This document shows, in pieces, positions 1-9,178 of a DNA stretch of 64,000 bases; within the stretch, counting starts at the first letter, position 1; each line of letters starts with the position of its first letter. The notes beneath the pieces were generated by a model. That model worked only from the letters and a program-made list of their open reading frames with translations. It searched no databases and was not told the DNA's origin. Both the position numbers and the translations under genes were made by a program. This stretch comes from Pseudomonadota bacterium (GTDB lineage: Bacteria; Pseudomonadota; Gammaproteobacteria; Burkholderiales; Burkholderiaceae_E), in NCBI GenBank assembly GCA_029779435.1, contig JAKPAM010000036.1, forward strand, positions 1 through 64,000. The letters are read 5' to 3'.

Positions 1-51
1 GGAGGCCAGAGGGAGCGGTCGTCGCTGCGCGCCGACTGCCCTGCGGTACTC

Positions 52-159
52 GGAAGGGGGTTGGCGCGGCCAACTCGCTGCATTCGCTGCGCTCATTACG
101 CTCAAACAAGGGCCGCGAGTCAGAGGAACGAAGCGTGCTGCGCACGCCAACCCCCTTCC
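52..159. repeat. Perfect 15-bp inverted repeat with nested palindromes
   Basis: Positions 52-66 (GGAAGGGGGTTGGCG) are the exact reverse complement of 145-159. Inside the pair is a second, shorter one (GAGGAACG at 123-130 against CGTTCCTC at 162-169). The 78 bp between the long arms have no coding signal. This resembles a repetitive extragenic palindrome, but I cannot identify a family. Confidence 0.5.
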
Positions 160-510
160 TGCGTTCCTCGGCGATCCCTATGGCCACCCGCCCCGCACCC
201 ACGACGGCAACGCCCGGCACCGGTGTCAGCACACGGTTTGCAATTCGTAGACCACGATCGGCTGTGCGTCGATGCGCCTGCCGTCCGGCCAGTCATCCAA
301 CTCGTGTTGGCAAGCTCCGGTCGTTCCATTCGTATTGGGAAGCGCCGGCCGTTCCACTCGTGTCGTGCGATATCCGAGCAATGGATGACATCGCTCGGAT
401 GCCGACAGGGCACTTCACCCTTGAACGACAATGGCTCCGAGGAGTCGACGGGTGTGGGCGGGGCGGCGACCGATTACGAGCGGTCTCGTTGGGCGCCGCC
501 CCGCTCACAC

Positions 511-800
511 CCGGCGGCGCCGGTCGTGACGAGCCTATGCAGAGGTCCGCGGCAACGCGCCGATGCATCCGGCGGCGCCGGCCGTGACAAGCTGACGCAA
601 AGGTCTGGGGCAACGCAATAAAGCACCCGGTGGCGCCGGCCGTGACAAGCCCACGCAGAGGTCTGCAGCAACACACCGATGCACCCGGCAGCACCGATCG
701 TGACAAGCCTACGCAGAGGTCCGCAGCAACGTGCTCACGTATCCGGCGGGGTCGGTCATGACAGACCGGCGCAAAGCTCGACAGCAACACCTGTGATACC
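511..800 (+). repeat. Five degenerate 58-bp tandem repeats
   Basis: Units begin with CCGG at 511, 569, 627, 685 and 743, an exact 58-bp period. A typical unit reads CCGGCGGCGCCGGCCGTGAC, then AAGCCTACGCAGAGGTCTGC, then AGCAACACACCGATGCAC. Copies differ by substitutions, with no change in length. 58 is not a multiple of three, so a protein-coding repeat is unlikely. The array ends about 50 bp before the SURF1 start. Confidence 0.8.
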
Positions 801-848
801 CCACCAACAGCCCAAGCACGATCGACAAGATCGAGAGACTTTGAAAAG

Positions 849-1613
849 ATGGCTCTGAAGGTGGGGTTCCGCCGCCTCGTACCAAGCCTTGCCGCGCTGC
901 TCGTCATCGGGCTGACCGTATCGCTCGGCAACTGGCAGGTCCGCCGCGCGCACGAGAAGCAGGCGATCGCGCAGCGGCAAGCGCAGGCACTGTCGCTACC
1001 TCCTCTGTCATTGAACGCCCGGCCGGCGGCCGAGGCCGGGCAGGCGCCCGATCCGGCTCGTCGCATCGTCGCGCGCGGCCGTTTCCTGGCCGGCAAATCG
1101 ATCCTGATCGACAACCGGACGCACGAGGGCATCGCGGGCTTCCACCTGTTGACGCCGCTCCAATTGGAGACCGGTTTGGAAACAGAATCGGGCGCCGCCC
1201 CGATCGTGCTGGTCCTGCGCGGCTGGGTGCCCAGCAACCCGGCCCAGCGCTGGGCGTGGCCCGACTTCCGTACGCCGGACGGGCTCGTCGACGTCGAGGG
1301 TGAGCCGCAGGCCGAACTACCGCAAGCGCTCCAACTGGGCCGTGAGTCGGCGCCGGGGCCCGGCGATCGGATTTGGCAGTTTTTTGCGTACGACAAGTAC
1401 GAACATTGGTCCAGCCTGGCTGTCGAACCATTTATCATTCGACAGACCTCGAACCTCGATGATGGCTTGACTCGGGACTGGCCGCAGGCTGGCTCGGACG
1501 TCGATCGCCACTACGGCTACGCGTTCCAGTGGTACGGCATGGCCGTCGCCACCGTGGTGTTGTGGATTTGGCACGGGCGCCGCCGCCGGTCGCGCGGTGA
1601 GGTTCGCCATTAG
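849..1613 (+). CDS. surf1: SURF1 family cytochrome c oxidase assembly protein
   Basis: The 254-residue protein has the SURF1 layout: an N-terminal membrane helix (about residues 10-30) ending in the conserved GNWQVRR motif, a periplasmic domain with IDNRTHEGIAGFH and LVLRGWVP, then the terminal motif HYGYAFQWYGMA leading into a second membrane helix and a basic tail. SURF1 proteins help insert haem a into oxidase subunit I at the inner membrane. ATG 849 is the only start that includes the whole first helix; its ribosome site is weak (GAGAGA about 14 nt upstream). Its usual downstream partners (ctaA, ctaB, SCO) lie 42 kb away, beyond the EPS locus. Confidence 0.93.
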   Translation: MALKVGFRRLVPSLAALLVIGLTVSLGNWQVRRAHEKQAIAQRQAQALSLPPLSLNARPAAEAGQAPDPARRIVARGRFLAGKSILIDNRTHEGIAGFHLLTPLQLETGLETESGAAPIVLVLRGWVPSNPAQRWAWPDFRTPDGLVDVEGEPQAELPQALQLGRESAPGPGDRIWQFFAYDKYEHWSSLAVEPFIIRQTSNLDDGLTRDWPQAGSDVDRHYGYAFQWYGMAVATVVLWIWHGRRRRSRGEVRH

Positions 1614-1694
1614 TCAGCTTCGGCCCGCGCGCGCCCACCGCCCGCCGCGCGTCGCGGCATCGTTGTGCAAGGATTTCCCTGGAGGAATGGAACC

Positions 1695-2759
1695 GTGATC
1701 GTCGTAACCGGAGGGGCCGGGTTCATCGGCTCGAATTTCGTGCTCGATTGGCTGGCGTCATCGGACGAGCCCGTCGTCACGGTGGACCTGTTGACCTACG
1801 CCGGCAACCGCGACAACTTGAAGTCGCTCGATGGCGACCCGCGCCATACCTTGGTACAGGCGGATATCTGCGATCGCGCTGCGATGGATCGGGTCCTGGC
1901 CGAGCACCAGCCGCGCGCGGTGCTGCATTTCGCCGCCGAGAGCCACGTCGACCGGTCGATCCTCGGTCCGTCGGCGTTCATCAAGACCAACGTCGAGGGC
2001 ACGTTCACGCTGCTCGAAGCCTCGCGCGCCTATTGGTCGGCGCTGTCGGCCGAGCGCCAGGCGGCGTTCCGCTTCCTGCATGTGTCGACCGACGAAGTCT
2101 ATGGCTCGTTGGGGCCGCAGGATCCGGCGTTCGTCGAGACGCGCGCGTATGAGCCCAACAGCCCGTACAGCGCGTCCAAGGCGGCGTCCGACCACCTGGT
2201 ACGGGCCTGGCACCATACTTATGACCTGCCCGTGCTGACGACCAACTGCTCGAACAACTACGGTCCGTTGCAGTTTCCCGAGAAGCTGATCCCGCTGATG
2301 ATCGTCAAGGCCAGGTCAGGCGACCCGCTGCCCGTCTATGGCGACGGCATGAATGTGCGCGACTGGTTGTACGTCACCGATCATTGTTCGGCGATCCGCG
2401 AGGTGCTGGCCCGCGGCCGGCTCGGCGAGACGTACAACGTCGGCGGCTGGAATGAGAAGCCGAACATCGAGATCGTGCAGACGATCTGCCGCCTGCTCGA
2501 CGAACTCGCGCCCGATCCGAAGGGGTCGCATTCGCGGTTGATCACTTATGTCAAGGATCGCCCCGGCCACGATCGCCGCTACGCGATCGACGCGCACAAG
2601 ATCGAGCGCGAACTCGGCTGGCGCCCGGCCGAGACCTTCGAGACCGGTATCCGCAAGACGATCGAATGGTATCTGGCCAACGAGGCCTGGGTCTCGCGCA
2701 TCACGTCCGGCGCTTATCGCGACTGGCTCGACGACAACTACGGCAAGCGGGGAAATTGA
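1695..2759 (+). CDS. rfbB: dTDP-glucose 4,6-dehydratase
   Basis: This is the second step of dTDP-L-rhamnose synthesis, converting dTDP-glucose to dTDP-4-keto-6-deoxyglucose in the cytoplasm. The N-terminal NAD-binding motif [10 protein letters not shown], the [10 protein letters not shown] motif, STDEVYG and the YSASKAASD catalytic Tyr/Lys motif are all present. From GTG 1695 the protein is 354 residues, the usual RmlB length, and GGAGGA at 1681-1686 sits 8 nt upstream. An upstream in-frame GTG at 1665 would add ten atypical residues. It is the first gene of rfbBACD, 81 bp after SURF1. Confidence 0.95.
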   Translation: MIVVTGGAGFIGSNFVLDWLASSDEPVVTVDLLTYAGNRDNLKSLDGDPRHTLVQADICDRAAMDRVLAEHQPRAVLHFAAESHVDRSILGPSAFIKTNVEGTFTLLEASRAYWSALSAERQAAFRFLHVSTDEVYGSLGPQDPAFVETRAYEPNSPYSASKAASDHLVRAWHHTYDLPVLTTNCSNNYGPLQFPEKLIPLMIVKARSGDPLPVYGDGMNVRDWLYVTDHCSAIREVLARGRLGETYNVGGWNEKPNIEIVQTICRLLDELAPDPKGSHSRLITYVKDRPGHDRRYAIDAHKIERELGWRPAETFETGIRKTIEWYLANEAWVSRITSGAYRDWLDDNYGKRGN

Positions 2760-2762
2760 GCG

Positions 2763-3695
2763 ATGGCGAACACCTTCAACCGCCGGGTCACCGACCGCCA
2801 GGCAGCGCCCGTATCGGATCGCCGCGGGATCGTACTGGCCGGCGGGGCCGGGACACGGCTGCACCCGTGCACGCTGGCCGTCTCGAAGCAACTGATGCCG
2901 GTCTATGACAAGCCGATGATCTATTACCCGGTGACCACGCTGATGCTGGCGGGCATCCGGGAGATCCTGATCATCTCGACGCCGCAGGACACGCCGCGCT
3001 TCGAGCAACTGCTCGGCGACGGACAGGAATGGGGCGTGCGTTTCCAGTACGCGGTGCAGCCCGAGCCCAACGGGCTGGCGCAGGCGTTCGTCATCGGCGA
3101 GTCGTTCGTCGACGACAAGCCCAGTGCGCTCGTGCTCGGCGACAACCTGTTCTATGGCCATCAGCTCGCGACCGACCTGGCGGCGGCCGGCGAGCGCGCG
3201 AGCGGCGCGACGGTGTTCGCTTATGCGGTGACCGATCCCGAGCGCTATGGTGTCGTCGAGTTCGATGGCCAGGGCCGCGCGATCAGCCTCGAAGAGAAGC
3301 CGTCGGCGCCCAAGAGCCGCTATGCGGTGACGGGGCTGTACTTCTATGATCGGCAAGTCTGCGGGCTGGCGCGCGACTTGAAGCCGTCGGCACGCGGCGA
3401 GTACGAGATCACCGACCTGAACCGGTTGTATCTCGAACGCGGACAGCTCGACGTGCAAGTGATGGGTCGCGGCCATGCATGGCTCGATACCGGGACGCAC
3501 GAGTCGCTGCTGGCGGCCGGCCAGTTCATCCAGACCGTCGAGCAGCGCCAGGGCCTGAAGGTCGGCAGCCCCGAGGAAGTCGCATGGCGGCAGGGCTGGA
3601 TCGACGACCAGCAACTGCGCAAGCTGGCCCAGCGGCTCGGCAAGAGCAGCTACGGTAAGTATCTCGAGACGCTTCCGAGCGAAAGGATTTTTTGA
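2763..3695 (+). CDS. rfbA: Glucose-1-phosphate thymidylyltransferase
   Basis: It makes dTDP-glucose from dTTP and glucose-1-phosphate, the first step of dTDP-rhamnose synthesis. The nucleotidyltransferase signature is clear (GGAGTRLHP, then [16 protein letters not shown] at residues ~40-55), followed by LGDNLFYG and EEKPSAPKS. It begins 3 bp after rfbB. About 20 residues precede the conserved core, slightly more than usual for RmlA (total 310), so a later start is possible, although ATG 2763 fits the tight operon spacing. Confidence 0.95.
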   Translation: MANTFNRRVTDRQAAPVSDRRGIVLAGGAGTRLHPCTLAVSKQLMPVYDKPMIYYPVTTLMLAGIREILIISTPQDTPRFEQLLGDGQEWGVRFQYAVQPEPNGLAQAFVIGESFVDDKPSALVLGDNLFYGHQLATDLAAAGERASGATVFAYAVTDPERYGVVEFDGQGRAISLEEKPSAPKSRYAVTGLYFYDRQVCGLARDLKPSARGEYEITDLNRLYLERGQLDVQVMGRGHAWLDTGTHESLLAAGQFIQTVEQRQGLKVGSPEEVAWRQGWIDDQQLRKLAQRLGKSSYGKYLETLPSERIF

Positions 3696-3697
3696 GG

Positions 3698-4261
3698 ATG
3701 CGCGCGATTCCCACTCCGATTCCCGATCTGGTCGTCATCGAGCCGAAGGTGTTCGGCGACGAACGCGGGTTTTTCTTCGAGAGCTTCAACGAGCGGGTGT
3801 TCACCGAGCTGACCGGCCAGACGCCCAGTTTCGTGCAGGACAATCACTCGCGCAGCGCGCGCGGCGTGCTAAGGGGCCTGCATTACCAGATCCAGCAGGC
3901 GCAGGGCAAGCTCGTGCGCGTCGTGCGCGGCTCCGTCTACGACGTCGCGCTGGACCTGCGCAAAGGCTCGCCGACGTTCGGTCGATGGCATGCCATCGAG
4001 CTCAGCGAGGACAATCACCGGATGTTCTGGGTACCGGCCGGGTTCGCGCACGGTTTCGTCGTCACGTCGCCGGTCGCCGAGTTCCTGTACAAGACCACCG
4101 ACTACTGGGCGCCGCCGCACGAGCGCTGCATCGCTTGGAACGACCCGGATCTGGCGATCGATTGGCCGCTGGACGGCATCGAACCGCAGTTGTCGGCCAA
4201 GGACCAGCTCGGCACGCGGCTGCGCGACGCCGAGGTTTACCCGGTCGGCTGGACCGCCTGA
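3698..4261 (+). CDS. rfbC: dTDP-4-dehydrorhamnose 3,5-epimerase
   Basis: The RmlC cupin epimerises the 4-keto sugar at C3 and C5. Diagnostic motifs are FFFESFNERVF, the catalytic-His segment GVLRGLHYQ, KLVRVVRGSVYDVALDLRKG and PAGFAHGFVV. ATG 3698 is preferred, with AAAGGA 9-14 nt upstream; a TTG at 3692 overlaps the rfbA stop and would add only two residues. The 187-residue length is normal. Confidence 0.95.
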   Translation: MRAIPTPIPDLVVIEPKVFGDERGFFFESFNERVFTELTGQTPSFVQDNHSRSARGVLRGLHYQIQQAQGKLVRVVRGSVYDVALDLRKGSPTFGRWHAIELSEDNHRMFWVPAGFAHGFVVTSPVAEFLYKTTDYWAPPHERCIAWNDPDLAIDWPLDGIEPQLSAKDQLGTRLRDAEVYPVGWTA

Positions 4262-4278
4262 AGCCGGGCACGAGCAAA

Positions 4279-4296
4279 GGCACAGGCACAGGCACA
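4279..4296 (+). repeat. (GGCACA)3 hexanucleotide repeat before rfbD
   Basis: Three exact GGCACA copies followed by GGCAAGG lie in the 56-bp gap between rfbC and rfbD, about 20 nt upstream of the rfbD start. It is one of several hexamer repeats in this window and could vary the spacing in front of rfbD. Confidence 0.6.
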
Positions 4297-4317
4297 GGCA
4301 AGGATAAGGACAGGTCG

Positions 4318-5208
4318 ATGAAACTTCTCGTCGTGGGCGCCGCCGGACAGGTGGGCTGGGAATTGCAGCGGTCGCTGCAGCCGTTGGGCACGGTAATCGC
4401 GGCGCGTCGGCAGGACATCGACCTGTCGCAGCCCGAGACGATCGGCGCCCGGATCGATGCGCTGGCGCCCGACGTCATCGTCAATGCCGGCGCCTATACG
4501 GCCGTCGACAAGGCCGAGAGCGACGAGGCGACCGCGTATCGCGTCAATGCCGAGGCGCCCGGCGAACTCGCGCAAGCGGCGCGACGTCGCGGCGCGCTGC
4601 TGGTCCACTATTCGACCGACTACGTGTTCGATGGCAGCCAGCCGACGCCTTACCGCGAGACGGATCCGACCTGCCCGCTCAACGCTTATGGCCGCACCAA
4701 GCTCGCGGGCGAGCAGGCCATCGCGCAGGCCAATGGGGATTGGCTGGTGTTTCGCACGACCTGGGTCTATGCGTCGCGGGGCGGCAACTTCGCGCGGACG
4801 ATCCTGCGGCTGGCCGCCGAGCGCGATGCGCTGTCGATCGTCGACGACCAGTTCGGCGCGCCGACCTCGGCCCGCTTCCTGGCTGATGCGACCGCGCGGA
4901 TCGTCGCGCAGGCACAGGCCGAGCGGAGCCAGCAGCGCTTCGCGTCAGGGCTGTTCAATCTGAGCGCGGGGGGGCGGACGTCATGGCATGGGTTCGCGCG
5001 CGCGCTGATCGACGGCGCACGGGCGCGTGGACAAGTCCTGAAGGTCGGTGAGGTATCCGGCATCCCGGCCGCGCAATATCCGACGCCGGCGCGCCGACCA
5101 GCCAACTCGCTGCTGTCGCACGAGGCGCTGGCCGCGCGCTTCGGCATCGTGCCGCCGCCTTGGGAGGCAGGGGCCGATCTGGTGCTGGGCGAATTGTTTC
5201 CCGGTTAG
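4318..5208 (+). CDS. rfbD: dTDP-4-dehydrorhamnose reductase
   Basis: It catalyses the last step, NAD(P)H reduction to dTDP-L-rhamnose. The RmlD signature is present: VVGAAGQVGWEL at the N-terminus, NAGAYTAVDKAESD, STDYVFDG, and the catalytic YGRTKLAGE. ATG 4318 gives 296 residues, the family norm, with AAGGA about 12 nt upstream; the open frame extends far upstream but without homology. A second RmlD-like gene occurs at 6809-7705. Confidence 0.95.
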   Translation: MKLLVVGAAGQVGWELQRSLQPLGTVIAARRQDIDLSQPETIGARIDALAPDVIVNAGAYTAVDKAESDEATAYRVNAEAPGELAQAARRRGALLVHYSTDYVFDGSQPTPYRETDPTCPLNAYGRTKLAGEQAIAQANGDWLVFRTTWVYASRGGNFARTILRLAAERDALSIVDDQFGAPTSARFLADATARIVAQAQAERSQQRFASGLFNLSAGGRTSWHGFARALIDGARARGQVLKVGEVSGIPAAQYPTPARRPANSLLSHEALAARFGIVPPPWEAGADLVLGELFPG

Positions 5209-5483
5209 CGCTCTGGTCGCGCCGGGGCGATCTTGGCGGGATCAGCGGAGATTAGCGGGAACAAACCCTGGTGGCGAGGATCGGTGTCGCGGAGTGGTGC
5301 GAGCTTCCGATTCACGATTCGCGGGTGATCAGATCCTGATCTGAACAGGCGCTGCCTGGCCCTGCGTGGCGCTGCCTGGCCTGGTGAGCGGAGGACGGGG
5401 CCGCCGCCAGCGTACGCCAGCCGCCGCCCGTCGAACGGCATGGCAGCGGCACGAGTCGTTCTTCGCGCTTCGTCGGCTCGTGG
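5209..5483. other. Gap between convergent rfbD and the GT4 gene
   Basis: 275 bp with no gene. It contains a short palindrome (TCAGAT at 5329-5334 with ATCTGA at 5339-5344) and a direct repeat of about 15 bp (GGCGCTGCCTGGCC near 5348 and 5368). There is no T-tract, so no classical intrinsic terminator is visible. Confidence 0.5.
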
Positions 5484-6773
5484 TCAACCAGCGGTCGCGC
5501 TATGTTCCTTAGGGCGATTCGCGACGCCATTGCCGGTCGCCGCCGTAGGCGTCCCGCTCGAGCTCGTGGTGCCGGGCGGCATGGCCGATGCATCACCAAG
5601 GACCGCCGGAGGCGGCATCGCGGCCACGACCGGCTCGATCGCCAGCGGCGCGCGATGGCGATCGCCCTTAGGGTCGAGGAACACTTTCTCGTAGGCTTCG
5701 GTCACCGCATCCCAACTGAACTCGGCCAGCGCGCGCAATTGACCTCGCATGCCGTTCTGGCGCATCTTGTCGGGGTTCTCGAGCGCCCATTGCAGCTTGG
5801 CGAGCAGGTCGTCCGTGTTGCTTTTCTCGAACAGCAGGCCGGTATCGCCGACGACGTACTTGTTTTCGACGATGTCGCTGCAGATGATCGGCGTGCCCAA
5901 CGCCATGTTCTCGAGCACGACCGGCGACAGGCCCTCGATGTCGGACGGCTGGATGTACGCATAGCAGTTCTTCATCAGGCCATGCGTCTTAGCGCCGTAC
6001 AGGAAGCCGGGGAACATGATCCGCGGATCCTTCGTCGACATCGCCTTGCGTTCGAAATCCGACGGGTTCGGCGCGCCGCCGACCAGCACGAGCTTCTTGT
6101 CGGTGGCCAGCCGTTCGAACGCGGGAATCAGATACTGCAGGCCCTTATCGGGAATGAAGCGGCCGACGAACAGGAAGTATTCACCGGGCCGCAACCCCAG
6201 TTCCTGCAGGATCGATTCGTCGACGTCGTCGTCCTTGACCTCGCTGCCGAACGGGATGAAGTCGAACGTCTTGTTGAACTTCTTCTCGAAATCGGCCTTG
6301 CAGAAGATGTTGTCGATGATCACGCCGTGCGGCCCATAGGCGGTCAGGAACTGCGTGGCCCACAGGTACGCCTTGGCGTACCACGGCCACTTGTCCCGCT
6401 TCCAGTCGACGCCGTCCTGGCTCAGGAACACCTTCTTGCCGAACAGCCGCAGGATCAGCGCGAACGGGCTGTTGCCGCCGTTCTGCATGTGGACGACGTC
6501 CGCGGTGTTGTGGCGGATGATGTCCCAGGTGGCCTTGGCCGAGTGGGCGAACGTGTCGAAACCCTTCTTGCGCGTCGGCGTATAGAAGTTTTTCGTGATG
6601 ACGCCCTTGTACTCGTCGCCGATCGGTTGCTCGCCCTTGAACAGCCGGTTGTACGCGACGACCTGGTGGCCGCGCGCGACCAGCCGCGGATACAACTCGA
6701 GCGCGAACTTGTCGGCGCCGGCGCAACCGGGACGGAGCGGGATCGAGCGAAACGCGAAAGTGGCAATTCTCAT
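5484..6773 (-). CDS. Glycosyltransferase family 4, DUF1972-like N-terminus
   Basis: The 429-residue protein is predicted to be a cytoplasmic retaining transferase building the EPS repeat unit. The N-terminus (RSIPLRPGCAGADKFALEL) resembles the acceptor-binding half of rhamnosyltransferase-type GT4 enzymes. The C-terminal half has FLFVGRFIPDKG, the GT-B donor motif SDIEGLSPVVLENMALGTP and GDTGLLFE. The last ~55 residues are a low-complexity Pro/Ala/Ser/Thr tail unusual for the family. It is the last gene of the minus-strand polymer operon and starts 35 bp after the SDR gene. Nearby rfbBACD makes rhamnose a plausible donor sugar, but this is inference. Confidence 0.85.
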   Translation of the reverse strand: MRIATFAFRSIPLRPGCAGADKFALELYPRLVARGHQVVAYNRLFKGEQPIGDEYKGVITKNFYTPTRKKGFDTFAHSAKATWDIIRHNTADVVHMQNGGNSPFALILRLFGKKVFLSQDGVDWKRDKWPWYAKAYLWATQFLTAYGPHGVIIDNIFCKADFEKKFNKTFDFIPFGSEVKDDDVDESILQELGLRPGEYFLFVGRFIPDKGLQYLIPAFERLATDKKLVLVGGAPNPSDFERKAMSTKDPRIMFPGFLYGAKTHGLMKNCYAYIQPSDIEGLSPVVLENMALGTPIICSDIVENKYVVGDTGLLFEKSNTDDLLAKLQWALENPDKMRQNGMRGQLRALAEFSWDAVTEAYEKVFLDPKGDRHRAPLAIEPVVAAMPPPAVLGDASAMPPGTTSSSGTPTAATGNGVANRPKEHSATAG

Positions 6774-6808
6774 GAGAAAACTTCTATAGCGATGCGCGCA
6801 TCGCGAAT

Positions 6809-7705
6809 TTACAGGTAACCGGCGTATGCCTCGTTCACATACTGTTTCAAAGCGACGCGCCAGTCACGCATCTGATTCAACTTGCGAAGCTCGAGCTTCC
6901 GGTTGATCAGGCGCTCCGAATCCGGGCGAGGCGCATAGAACTCCTTTGCGAAGAACGATGAGCTGACCTCGTTGATCTTGACCTTGTCGGTGAGATTCAG
7001 CACTTTGATCAGCTCGTGCGCGACTTCGAGCCGGCTCGTGACGCCCTCGCAGACCATGTTGTAAAGACCCCAGTACTCATTCTCGAGCAGGGCCTGCACA
7101 TTGGACGCGAAATCGAATGTATAGGTCGGCGTCCCCAGCTTGTCGTGGACGATGTTCAGTTCCTTGCTACCCGCCTTGAGCTGCTTCATCAGCTTCTGGA
7201 TGAACTTCTTGTCCTTGCGCGGACCCCCTCCCATCATCCAGCCGGCGCGGCATACCAGATGACGGCGGGCATTCTGCATCACGTACTGCTCGCCCATGTA
7301 CTTGGAGCGAGCATAGTGCCCCAAGGGGTTCGGCAGATCCCAGTCATCGAAAACTTCTTTGGATCCGTCAAAAATTCCGGCAGTGCTGATGTAGAGCAGC
7401 GGAATGTCGAGCTTGTTCGCGATCCAGACCGCGTTTTCGACCGACGTCGTGTTGGTCGCGTATGCATCCTCGACGTTCGATTCGCAATACTCGAGGTCCG
7501 TGTGGGCGCCCAGATGGAAAAGGAAGTCGGGTTTATACGACTCGACATCCTTGCGATAGGCTTCCAGGTCCCGAAAATCCAGGAACGACAGCCAGTTCTC
7601 GTTGACGTCCTTGTCCGTGCAGCGCAAATCGTGCTGTTGTCCGAAAACCGAGTGGAAAGCCTGGCCGAGCATGCCACCGCAGCCGGCGATATAGATCTTT
7701 TTCAA
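6809..7705 (-). CDS. RmlD-like NAD-dependent sugar reductase
   Basis: A 298-residue short-chain dehydrogenase of the extended RmlD type, with IAGCGGMLGQAF, HLGAHTDLEYCE, STAGIFDG and YARSKYMGE (catalytic Tyr and Lys). It is clearly diverged from rfbD at 4318, so it probably reduces a different nucleotide sugar or makes a different stereoisomer. Its G+C is visibly lower than that of its neighbours (sampled lines near 58%), suggesting separate acquisition. 147 bp separate it from the GT4 gene upstream, where TATACA (minus strand, near 7770) could be part of a weak internal promoter. Confidence 0.82.
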   Translation of the reverse strand: MKKIYIAGCGGMLGQAFHSVFGQQHDLRCTDKDVNENWLSFLDFRDLEAYRKDVESYKPDFLFHLGAHTDLEYCESNVEDAYATNTTSVENAVWIANKLDIPLLYISTAGIFDGSKEVFDDWDLPNPLGHYARSKYMGEQYVMQNARRHLVCRAGWMMGGGPRKDKKFIQKLMKQLKAGSKELNIVHDKLGTPTYTFDFASNVQALLENEYWGLYNMVCEGVTSRLEVAHELIKVLNLTDKVKINEVSSSFFAKEFYAPRPDSERLINRKLELRKLNQMRDWRVALKQYVNEAYAGYL

Positions 7706-7852
7706 GGAATGACTCTCGTGAAGAGATGACCTCGGACCAGTATTTCACACGGGTCGGGTCTGTATAGTGGAGGAATCCACGAACGTTGCAGGCGACGCGA
7801 CGATCGGCATTGTTTGACCCGGAGGATTCCGGCCGGCATCGGCCGTTCCCAC

Positions 7853-9145
7853 TCAAACCGGGCATACCGGTTCGAGCACGCGCTCGGGCAGTTTGACGCC
7901 GAGTTCCGCGTACAGCTTGTACATGGACTCGACGTATTTCTGGCGGTTGAAGCCGCGTTCGACGAATCGCCGCCCCGACCGCCCCATTTCGGCGACCTGT
8001 GCGTCGGGTGTGGCGTGCACCTGGGCCAGCCGCTCGGTCAGCGCGGCGAGGTTGCCGCTTTCGAACAGCCAGCCGCTCTCGCCGGGGCGAACCATTTCGG
8101 GAATCCCGGCGATGTGCGCACCGATGACCGGCTTGCCCATCGCGAAGGCTTCGAGCACGCTGATGGGCGCATTCTCGTAGCTTTCGGATGGCAGCACCAG
8201 CGCGCGCGCATCGCGGATCAGGTCGAACAGTTTGCTGCCCGTCTGGTAGCCGAGCAGTTCGATTCGCCCGTCGGTGCCGGCGAGCATCTGCTGAAACGAT
8301 TCCATCAGCGGGCCGGTGCCGGCGATCTTGAGCCGGACCTTGGCCCGCTGTGCGGCGCTGATCAGCGTCGCGATACCCTTCTCAGGGCTTAGCCGTCCGA
8401 CGTAGACGAAATAGTCACCCGGCTGGTAGCCGGGTTCGTGCAGATCGACGTCGATGAAGTTCGGGATATAGGTGAAGATCTCCGGCGGCCAGCCCCATTG
8501 CTCGAACTTGCGCATGAAGAACTTGCTCGGCACGACGATCCGGTTCAGGTTGCGCCGGTAGCTGTCGAGCACGCGATGCACGGTGGCCTCGGCCGCCACG
8601 ATCACGCTGGCCGCCAGCGAATTCTGCACGCAACGGTTCTTGATCGTCTCGAGGTAATTGCCGCCCTTGCAGCGCTCGCAGACGCCGGTACGGTTCAGCA
8701 TCTTGTTGTTCGGGCACGCGATCTTCAGGTCGTGCGCCGTCATCACCGTCGGGATGCCGGCCTTGCGCAGCACCGGCAGGATCGATGGCGAGAAGTGGTG
8801 GTAGATGTTGTGCAGGTGCGCGACGTCGGGCCGGAAATCGGCCAGCAATTGGCGCAGCTTTCGCTGCGCCTCGAACGAATAGACGACCTTGCCGGCCTTG
8901 ATGACCTTCTGCCCGAACGAATAGTCGTGGCCGAATTGCAGTTCGTCGATGAAGTACCGGGACCAGGGCGTCGGCAGGTTCTTCGGATAGTGCATCGAGA
9001 AGAAGCCGTTCTCCCAGCCATGGGCCTCCATCAGGGCCGCGTGCGAGAAATAGACGGCGTCGGCGCCGCCTCGCACGTAGTGATAGCTGTTGACGTTCAA
9101 TAACCGCGGCACATTCGGTCCTGCAAGCGTAAGGGGACGGGACAC
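7853..9145 (-). CDS. Glycosyltransferase family 4 with Cys cluster
   Basis: The 430-residue protein has a GT-B fold: N-terminal YHYVRGGADAVYF and HLHNIYHHFSPSILPVL, then YVGRLSPEKGIATLI and the donor-binding ESYENAPISVLEAFAMGKPVI. Between the domains it has the four-Cys segment AHDLKIACPNNKM, CERCKGG and NRC seen in one GT4 subfamily. It probably adds one sugar to the lipid-linked repeat. It lies 33 bp downstream of wzx. The start ATG 9145 is followed by ~12 extra residues before the conserved core. Confidence 0.88.
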   Translation of the reverse strand: MSRPLTLAGPNVPRLLNVNSYHYVRGGADAVYFSHAALMEAHGWENGFFSMHYPKNLPTPWSRYFIDELQFGHDYSFGQKVIKAGKVVYSFEAQRKLRQLLADFRPDVAHLHNIYHHFSPSILPVLRKAGIPTVMTAHDLKIACPNNKMLNRTGVCERCKGGNYLETIKNRCVQNSLAASVIVAAEATVHRVLDSYRRNLNRIVVPSKFFMRKFEQWGWPPEIFTYIPNFIDVDLHEPGYQPGDYFVYVGRLSPEKGIATLISAAQRAKVRLKIAGTGPLMESFQQMLAGTDGRIELLGYQTGSKLFDLIRDARALVLPSESYENAPISVLEAFAMGKPVIGAHIAGIPEMVRPGESGWLFESGNLAALTERLAQVHATPDAQVAEMGRSGRRFVERGFNRQKYVESMYKLYAELGVKLPERVLEPVCPV

Positions 9146-9178
9146 CGGTCCGCGGGAGCGGCCGGCGCCGGCATCGGT

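Larger units (their letters stand above)
1..848. other. Non-coding, repeat-rich region upstream of SURF1
   Basis: No convincing gene is present: the open frames here have arginine-, serine- and proline-rich shadow compositions and no recognisable domain. Contents are a perfect 15-bp inverted repeat (52-66 with 145-159), an imperfect 28-bp tandem pair (303-330, 331-358), an 18-19-bp inverted repeat (451-469 with 493-511, two mismatches) and five degenerate 58-bp tandem units (511-800). In related bacteria the gene before SURF1 usually encodes oxidase subunit III or a DUF2909 protein; neither is seen here, so any such gene lies left of the window. Confidence 0.7.

Noticed and set aside
61-621. 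A 186-codon plus-strand frame (and overlapping frames to 587 and 1438) upstream of SURF1
   Set aside because: Composition is Arg/Pro/Ser-rich as in shadow frames; it runs through the 58-bp tandem repeats (period not divisible by three) and has no domain or ribosome site.
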